The translations under genes and the position numbers were made by a program. Below, piece by piece: positions 57,852 through 64,000 of a DNA stretch of 64,000 nucleotides. The stretch is from Escarpia spicata (lineage: Eukaryota; Annelida; Polychaeta; Sabellida; Siboglinidae): assembly GCA_963995525.1 (NCBI GenBank), contig OZ023210.1, positions 2,087,775 through 2,151,774 on the forward strand, given 5' to 3'. The notes under the pieces are model-generated. The model made no database searches. It was not told the DNA's origin and was given only the letters and a program-made list of their open reading frames with translations. The stretch's first letter is position 1. The number at the start of each line of letters is the position of its first letter.

Positions 57852-59624
57852 GATTTAACAAGATTGCCATCCAGGAAATTACTCTGGATGGCAGTTGGAC
57901 AAGGAAGCCTTTTGGCTTATCGAGAGTCCAATACTTTTTATCTACATGTATCCCGCCTTTTTAAGGTGTGTGTCGATTTTATTTTTAAACATATTCACGC
58001 TACTAGCACCAACACAATCAGGAGATAATCTGTTCCATTCATGTACAGTCCTTTGTGAGAATGAGAACTTTCTTATATCTAATCTACACTGCTCCTTTAC
58101 TAATGTAGCTTCATGTCCTCTGGTCCTTCTATCTTTCTTAACTGAGAACAAAATGTTTCTATCAATATTTTCATAACCATTCAATATTTTAAACACTTCA
58201 ATGTGATCTCCTCTCAATCTCCTGGTCTCTAGTGTTGTTAAACCACATTCTTTTAGGCGTATTTCGTAACTAAGATCCCTCAGATTTTGTATCATTTTAG
58301 TCGCTCTCCTCTGTACTCTTTCTAGCATATCTATGTCCTTCTTGCGATATGGCCTCCATGCATGTATACAATATTCTAAATGAGGCCTCACTATTGTTTT
58401 GTACAGCGGTACTATTAATTCTTTTTTCTTATACGCTATATTTCGCCTAATTAATCCAAGGATTTGATTTCCCTTTGACGCTGCAATTCCGCACTGCTCT
58501 GAAACCTTCATATCAGCACTAATGGTTAACCCTAAGTCCTTTTCTTTTACAGTAGTACTTAGAACAGTACCCCCCATTTTATATTTTAACTCTTCATTCC
58601 CATGACCTGTGTGGAGGCATTTACATTTCCCAAAATTTAACAGCATTTGCCACTTTTCAGACCATTTGATCAACCTATCAAGATCATCTTGTAAATGCTG
58701 TCTGTCTCCGTCACTTTTAATCCTTCTAAACACTTTTGTATCATCCGCAAATTTTAACACCTTGCTTGTTATATCATCGTCCAAATCGTTGATATATATT
58801 AAGAATGATATAGGTCCTAGTACTGATCCCTGTGGTACCCCACTCAATACCGATTTCCAGTTTGAAGCCTCCCCATCAACTACTACACGTTGTCTTCTGT
58901 CATTCAGCCATTTTTCTATCCAGTTTATTATACCATTTCCTATGCCATGGGCCTTTAGCTTAAGGAGTAATCTTTGATGTGGTACTTTGTCGAAAGCTTT
59001 TTGAAAATCTAAATAGATGATATCTACTGGTGATCCCTCATCTACCCACCTAGTGATGTCTTCCAAAAAACATAACATATTTGTTAAGCATGACCTCGCT
59101 TTTAAAAACCCATGTTGATATGGGTTTATCAAGTTATGTTTAACAAGAAAATCCACCATGTGATCTTTAATTAGTCTTTCTAATAATTTGCAAATCACTG
59201 ATGTTAAACTCACTGGTCTATAGTTCTCTGACTTGTTTCTCGAACCTTTTTTAAATAACGGTATAATGTTTGCCTCTTTCCATTCTAAAGGAACCACTCC
59301 CTCTTCTAATGACAAATTTAAAACTGTTGCAAGCGGTGCGCTAATTTGTTCTACAATTTCCAATAGTAATTTGGGCGGAATCCCGTCCACTCCAGGTGAT
59401 TTATTATCCTTCATAGCCCTTATTTTCTTAGCTACCATTTCCGAGGTTACAACTAACTGTCCTAAATAGTCTGAATCTGCCCCCTTGAACTTAGCCTCTG
59501 GTACTGGCAGTGAACTAATATCTTCCCTGGTAAACACTGAACTAAAATACTCATTCAGGTCTTCTGCCATTAAGAATCCCTCTGATACTGTATTTCCAGC
59601 ACTATCTTCTAGAGGACCGACCTC
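57852..59624 (-). mobile_element. 5'-truncated CR1/L2-like LINE inserted into the gypsy 5' LTR
   Basis: About 1.77 kb. The 5' end is truncated just upstream of the reverse transcriptase. The 3' end has the conserved LINE tail: a 10-bp perfect stem TGCCATCCAG/CTGGATGGCA with a 9-base loop (57865-57893) followed by short tandem repeats of AATCTTGTT. The four shared bases at the junctions are the only sign of target duplication. Confidence 0.9.
57942..59624 (-). CDS. LINE reverse transcriptase ORF, 5'-truncated, 560 residues
   Basis: From the truncation point the frame is open to the stop at 57942. It begins EVGPLEDSAGNTVSEGF (the segment before RT in CR1/L2-type ORF2), then RT motifs [56 protein letters not shown] and the active site FADDTKVF, then the C-terminal YCIHAWRPYRKKDIDMLERV block. 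The endonuclease domain is absent. The frame also reads through 35 codons of LTR sequence upstream (to 59729), which is not part of the LINE protein. Confidence 0.9.
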   Translation of the reverse strand, partial: EVGPLEDSAGNTVSEGFLMAEDLNEYFSSVFTREDISSLPVPEAKFKGADSDYLGQLVVTSEMVAKKIRAMKDNKSPGVDGIPPKLLLEIVEQISAPLATVLNLSLEEGVVPLEWKEANIIPLFKKGSRNKSENYRPVSLTSVICKLLERLIKDHMVDFLVKHNLINPYQHGFLKARSCLTNMLCFLEDITRWVDEGSPVDIIYLDFQKAFDKVPHQRLLLKLKAHGIGNGIINWIEKWLNDRRQRVVVDGEASNWKSVLSGVPQGSVLGPISFLIYINDLDDDITSKVLKFADDTKVFRRIKSDGDRQHLQDDLDRLIKWSEKWQMLLNFGKCKCLHTGHGNEELKYKMGGTVLSTTVKEKDLGLTISADMKVSEQCGIAASKGNQILGLIRRNIAYKKKELIVPLYKTIVRPHLEYCIHAWRPYRKKDIDMLERVQRRATKMIQNLRDLSYEIRLKECGLTTLETRRLRGDHIEVFKILNGYENIDRNILFSVKKDRRTRGHEATLVKEQCRLDIRKFSFSQRTVHEWNRLSPDCVGASSVNMFKNKIDTHLKKAGYM

Positions 59625-59721
59625 ACAAAACAGCATGTGATCGTTGCAGGAAGCCGTGTATTTCGTAAAGGTGTCACACGACAAGATTAGGTCAACAATA
59701 TTATAGTCGAATAATATGACA
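59625..59721 (-). repeat. 5' LTR of the Mag-like element, upstream part
   Basis: Ninety-seven bases identical to 53390-53486. It is separated from its other half by the LINE at 57852-59624. Confidence 0.92.
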
Positions 59722-59829
59722 ATCGACATGCTAATTTGGGGTTGAAAACTCCGTTTCTGACATAGACTATATAGCTAACTTCAGTGGCTGCAATTAATGT
59801 ACGTTTCAATCGCAGTTCAAACTGTACGG

Positions 59830-60055
59830 TAGATTTTGCTTCTTACGTACTTCCAAGTTGGACGGCATTGCATTTCGCTTCGTTGAAATTCGATTAGCTG
59901 CCACTTCGTGAACAGTCTTTAAGTTTGTTTAGGTCTTCTTGCAGTGTAATTTCTCTGAATAGTTTAATTGGCGTTGTCCGCTAAGATAATGGAAGTGATT
60001 TAGATTTTGTCCGACAAGTCATTTATATAAATGACAAAAAAACATCGTACGCTAC
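59830..60055 (-). pseudogene. decayed LINE reverse transcriptase fragment
   Basis: The minus strand gives FVIYINDLSDKI, stop, ITSIILADNAN (a decayed FADD box) and, in another frame, EDLNKLKDCSRSGS then FNEAKCNAVQLGS. These follow the order of RT motifs in LINEs but need frameshifts and contain stops. Confidence 0.6.
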
Positions 60056-60149
60056 TTACTTGGAGAATAACACACTTTACACCGGTCCATCGTATGGATA
60101 ACTACAGGCGTCTTAAACCGACAGGTCACTCCTTAAGGCCACCCGGTGT

Positions 60150-60455
60150 AATGGGCCGAAAGTATCCCACGCCAAGAGTAGGCCCACGCCTTTGCGCAAG
60201 CGTGCGCAAGCGCTGTGAACAACATACATGACCTGTCCCTTTGACCACCAGTTGTGCTTCGGTACCAGGAGTAAGCTCAGAGTTTTCGTTTTTTGTGTTT
60301 TCTTATAAAATAATTACAAGAGTTATGCAATGTATCATACTTATTTCATTTTATGCATTCATTTGCGCAGACCACATTAGAAGTACCGTGTACTTCCGAC
60401 ACTGTCTCAGTAGGGACCTACTTTTGGCCCTGGACTACTCTTGGCATGGTATACC
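60150..60455. repeat. imperfect inverted repeat, possible MITE
   Basis: The stretch with CACGCCAAGAGTAGGCCC near 60160-60182 recurs inverted as ATGCCAAGAGTAGTCC at about 60426-60447, about 23 of 29 positions matching. No clear termini or target duplication were found. Confidence 0.35.
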
Positions 60456-60463
60456 CGCATTAG

Positions 60464-61821
60464 TGTAACGGGCCGAAACAGGTTCGTGAGGTTAGAGAAC
60501 AATAACAACCTTTCGGTAGAAGCTACAATCTTTATTAAGTAATCAAGACACACGATGGGATGACTAACTATAATTAATACCAAACACAAACACAACCCGA
60601 CCAGGTCCTCGGCTCTCTATTGGGCCCGTCGCATCGCCCTAAAACATACATTGAATGAGATCCCGCGTGGAACATATCACACAGATGCATCGTAGGCCCT
60701 ACAGTAGTCAACATCGATAGATCGACTATAACGTATGTTAAGAGACACCAGGTGGCAATACTGCTACATACTGTGCAGGCTGGGTTTGATCGCTTATACC
60801 AACTTCCCTTCAGCCCTCAAGAACATACATACACTATAGACATAGTCAAGAGACAATGGACATAGATTATCTGTTTCACGTTATCTCCGCTAACGTATCT
60901 TACATATGCAACAATGACATTATTTTTCAGCTCCTTGTAAACAACCTGGCTAATTTCATAACCGACTTCAAACTTAGCACACATTAGCAATGTTGCCGTT
61001 GGCAATTCACATCAACTGGGCTAAGATTATACGTGCCATACCTTACAACTCAGTTATTGCGTACACTGTACAGGGTGGCCAACTCCGTCACGGTTTCCTA
61101 CAGATAAAGTTAATAATGTCACTAACTAAATACTGCTGCCATCACGTGATATCACACACAATACAAATAGCAAAGTCCCTTTCACGTGCGTGTAAATAAA
61201 AGTAACTAGTCGTACCCGTGGTGCAACAATACACAAAACGACTCAGTATCAATACAATCAACATGTATATTATGCGATAATTCCTGTAACGCCAACGGCG
61301 CTCCATAAACTTTCGGCGAAGCCGGCTTGGTATGATTTGCACAATTACTCATCGATCCAACAGTCACGATGTTGGTTATACGTTTACACGTAATGCACAG
61401 CCACAGAGTTAGAGTACACTTACTAACATAATAAGCGTAGACAAATTAAACAGACTCAGATACCTACATTATTGTCATTACCATATTGGCATATATGGCA
61501 TATTTGGCTTACGTGACGCGAGCGGTAATAAGGAACGCAGTGAAATTACTCAAATTAACGAACATTTAGGTCGAATTATAAAACAGAAGATGAATTGTAA
61601 CATCACCGTTTGGTACATACTCTGGATCATCCCTGTTATGTCACGGATTCTTTAGTAGACAGCCACTTTCACCAACGTACCTCGTGGTGTAATCTTATCG
61701 CACCGCCAAAAAGGACAGTGTCACACTGAAATTAAGCTACCCTAAAAAAAAGGGCGCCCTAGTACATATTGCGAAGTGACAGAGTAGGGTATAACCGTGC
61801 TGCAGTGAGCACCTGGTTACA
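60464..61821 (-). repeat. probable long LTR (1358 bp), single copy in window
   Basis: On the minus strand it starts TGTAACCAGGTGC and ends GGCCCGTTACA, i.e. TGTAAC..GTTACA ends. It is preceded by a purine-rich GGCGGGGAACTGA and has AATAAA about 65 bases before its end, as in an LTR U5 region. It lies downstream of a decayed gypsy integrase of the same orientation, so it could be that element's 3' LTR. No second copy is in the window to prove it. Confidence 0.38.
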
Positions 61822-61902
61822 TCAGTTCCCCGCCAGACCAGCACCGACAATGAACAGTGGCGACGCGCGGAGGGCGGTCTACGGAAGCATTGCGTGTATC
61901 CA

Positions 61903-61916
61903 CGGAAGTGACGTCA
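61903..61916. promoter_or_regulatory. composite ETS-CRE motif
   Basis: CGGAAGTGACGTCA joins an ETS core and a full CRE palindrome in a locally CpG-rich stretch. This composite is common in animal housekeeping promoters. No gene start is assigned to it. Confidence 0.3.
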
Positions 61917-62026
61917 CTGTCACGCGGCGCCATTAAATTTAGACTACGCCTACTTCTACAGTGCAAAGGAAATCTTTCTGGGTTAACCCGGAATACGACT
62001 GCGCGGTGCAGCGGGCAGCAATGGAA

Positions 62027-62268
62027 TCATTCAACATATGGCTTACTTTTAATAGAACGTAAAATGCTGCTATCGACGCTGTATCGCCATCTCACGAAGT
62101 TGTTCGGAGGTTCATTACTCGCACACAACAGCTCAACTTCGACCTCTTTGTTAGACACAACTTCGTCTTGCCACTCCTCGATGATGTGTCTACTCAGGCT
62201 AGAGGTTCTTATAATGTTTTTGTCAGCGATGTTTGGCCTCGGCTTCGGGCCAATAAACTTCACCACTG
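62027..62268 (-). CDS. exon-like ORF of unknown gene, beside a 37-bp array
   Basis: I do not recognise it. On the minus strand, from the acceptor-like GGAAGCTACAG, the frame VKFIGPKPRPNIADKN up to FVRWRYSVDSSILRSIK is open for 80 codons to TGA 62029-62027; a GTAAGC donor-like site lies near 62044. The upstream 37-bp array repeats GGAAGCTACAGTGGTGAAG, the same acceptor-plus-exon-start arrangement seen in CEP95. It could instead be part of the decayed retrotransposon that surrounds it. Confidence 0.3.
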
Positions 62269-62778
62269 TAGCTTCCTGTGTTTCTCTTATAAACCTTCAC
62301 CACTGTAGCTTCCTGTGTTTCTCTTATAAACCTTCACCACTGTAGCTTCCTGTGTTTCTCTTATAAACCTTCACCACTGTAGCTCCCTGTGTTTCTCTTA
62401 TAAACCTTCACCACTGTAGCTTCCTGTGTTTCTCTTATAAACCTTCACCACTGTAGCTTCCTGTGTTTCTCTTATAAACCTTCACCACTGTAGCTCCCTG
62501 TGTTTCTTTTATAAACCTTCACCACTGTAGCTTCCTGTGTTTCTCTTATAAACCTTCACCACTGTAGCTTCCTGTGTTTCTCCTATAAACCTTCACCACT
62601 GTAGCTCCCTGTGTTTCTCTTATAAACCTTCACCACTGTAGCTTCCTGTGTTTCTCTTATAAACCTTCACCACTGTAGCTTCCTGTGTTTCTCTTATAAA
62701 CCTTCACCACTGTAGCTTCCTGTGTTTCTCTTATAAACCTTCACCACTGTAGCTTCCTGTGTTTCTCTTATAAACCTT
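62257..62778. repeat. 37-bp minisatellite, about 14 copies
   Basis: Unit CTTCACCACTGTAGCTTCCT followed by GTGTTTCTCTTATAAAC; copies nearly identical. Confidence 0.95.
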
Positions 62779-63400
62779 TGGTCTTTTAGAAGACGTTAGT
62801 GTTCGAAGATGATATTATGTATGGTGGTAGAAATGAATATGCTACTGAAACGTACAGTACGTAAGCCTACTGCGAACGCAGTGTACGGTAATTGAACACA
62901 TAAATGGCATTGGTATTTGTGCCGTTTCGTGCGAGGGATGGTGTGTTGGAATTACAATTTTGACGTAGAAAAGGCGGTGATAATCGAGGTAACAACGCAA
63001 TTAGTTTTTCTTTACATTTGCCGAACAACAGCTCCGCGTTGTGTATGTTAACGACCTCGTGTCTCGAGGGTGCACCTCGGTCATCCGAACAGGAGGCAAG
63101 GTTGGATACCGTGTAACCGGGCAGACTCAGTGGATCATTCCGCATACATATCGAGTCATGGTCGCTACTGTCGTATTGTACTGGATTAATTACAATAAAC
63201 GTTCACTAAACACCAGCATAGTTTAACAGCCAACCTTATTCTTCTGCACGTGTATGTGTTCTCTTGCAATAGTTGTCCCTACAAAATAGACAAACTACGC
63301 AAGCACCCTTGGTGGCAGCACCTAACGGTCGCTATACTATATCCCTCCCCCACAACAAGAAATGTTTATGAAGTAGGAACTTATCACCAAGGTCTCGAAC
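62779..63400. other. nothing recognised
   Basis: No clear gene. A minus-strand frame at 62867-63145 has no recognised motif. Probably decayed retroelement sequence. Confidence 0.3.
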
Positions 63401-63429
63401 AATTCAAACGTGAAACACAAACTGCCGTC

Positions 63430-64000
63430 CCACATTCACACGTGTAGCCCTAAACCGGCTCCAGCTAACGCTGTGTAGGTTTTCGGGTACGTGCCAATCT
63501 TCGTGGGCCTGCGGCCACCAGGGGCGGTGTAACTTGTTCACTGTCTTGCCCCGGAGATGGCGGCTCTGGGTGTACTGCCATCTTTGTCTCTTCCTCGGTA
63601 TCCTCGTCATCAATGACTGGTGGTCTTCTTCATAAGTAGGGCGTGAAACATATGTCGATCGATGACGCTGTAGCTCTTGCCTTCCTGTCAGCGTACGCTT
63701 TCATGTTGATTTTGGCCGTTCTGTCATTCTCTCTCACCATTTCATTGTTAGATTTCGGTTCCTGTGCAACCTCTGGCAACTTCGTACGCTTATCTCGACC
63801 AAACATTAGTCTGTGTGGTGTGAAGGCTGTCGTCACTTGTGGCGTACTGCGATAGGCCCGTAGCATTCGTTGCAACTCAGTGCGCCATGCTAGCCCCTAG
63901 ATGCTAGCTGCCTTCAGAGCTTTCATCACTGGCTTGTTGACAGACTCTGCCAGCGCGTTGGCCTATGGCCAGAGAGGGGTTATCCTTCGATTGTGGACCC
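63430..64000 (-). pseudogene. C-terminal end of a decayed gypsy Pol (integrase), runs off the right edge
   Basis: On the minus strand RRITPLWP, stop, ANALAESVNKPVMKALKAA, stop, GLAWRTELQRMLRAYRSTPQ then FTPHRLMFGRD: the integrase core end with its conserved Glu (ANALAE) and the region after it, as in gypsy elements. Two in-frame stops and a later frameshift before GPRRLARTRKP show decay. It is a different lineage from the Mag-like element. Confidence 0.75.

Larger units (their letters stand above)
53379..59721 (-). mobile_element. complete Ty3/gypsy (Mag-like) retrotransposon with nested LINE
   Basis: Read on the minus strand the element starts TGTCATATTATTCG at 59721 and ends GTATCTTACA at 53379. 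The 3' LTR is 53379-53486 (108 bp). The 5' LTR is split into 59721-59625 and 57851-57837 by a LINE. All comparable LTR bases are identical, suggesting recent insertion. A perfect 5-bp target duplication ATCGA flanks it (53374-53378 and 59722-59726), as expected for Ty3/gypsy. Very short LTRs and a single gag-pol frame with two CCHC knuckles fit the Mag lineage. Confidence 0.92.

Noticed and set aside
61857..62345. 162-residue plus-strand frame after the ETS-CRE motif
   Set aside because: The frame has no recognisable domain, runs into the 37-bp array, and competes with a more protein-like minus-strand frame. Not reported as a gene.

Overview
The window is animal (invertebrate) genomic DNA. 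It has spliced genes with GT..AG introns, a centrosomal protein gene, CR1/L2-type and Mag-type retrotransposons, several DNA transposons and very large minisatellite arrays. I cannot fix the species. The density of intronic minisatellites touching splice sites reminds me of what has been reported for amphioxus (the Adh locus), but a mollusc or another invertebrate is not excluded.

Layout. 1-8567: a 64-bp minisatellite that ends in an intron of a plus-strand gene, whose last exon is 8766-8970 (product not recognised; poly(A) signal near 9707). 9.86-11.5 kb: more short-unit arrays between two convergent genes. 12.88-48.80 kb, minus strand: one gene that I could assemble completely as a CEP95 (CCDC45) orthologue. 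Its 24 coding exons join in phase at every junction into one 1102-codon reading frame plus stop. About 20 kb of this 36-kb gene is tandem repeat. 48.8-50.7 kb: 5' flank with a 757-bp inverted-repeat transposon and a possible promoter. 50.74-52.90 kb: a decayed hAT transposon with two LINE fragments inside. 53.38-59.72 kb: a young, complete Ty3/gypsy (Mag-like) element with 108-bp LTRs and a 5-bp target duplication; its 5' LTR is split by a truncated CR1/L2-like LINE. 59.8-64 kb: a decayed LINE fragment, a probable long solo or 3' LTR, an exon-like ORF beside a 37-bp array, and the decayed integrase end of another gypsy element running off the window.

The main observation is a repeated architecture. 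In CEP95 the minisatellites are not scattered at random in introns. At least ten arrays start exactly at an exon edge, and in most of them the repeat unit itself carries the splice site with a few to about 55 bases of the adjacent exon: 3' splice sites of exons 7, 8, 13, 17, 20, 21 and 24, 5' splice sites of exons 14 and 15, and both ends of intron 5. The array after the last exon carries the stop codon. The same pattern recurs in the left neighbouring gene and perhaps at 62.3 kb. One array (exon 20) stays open in the coding frame, so it could add 24-residue repeats to the protein.
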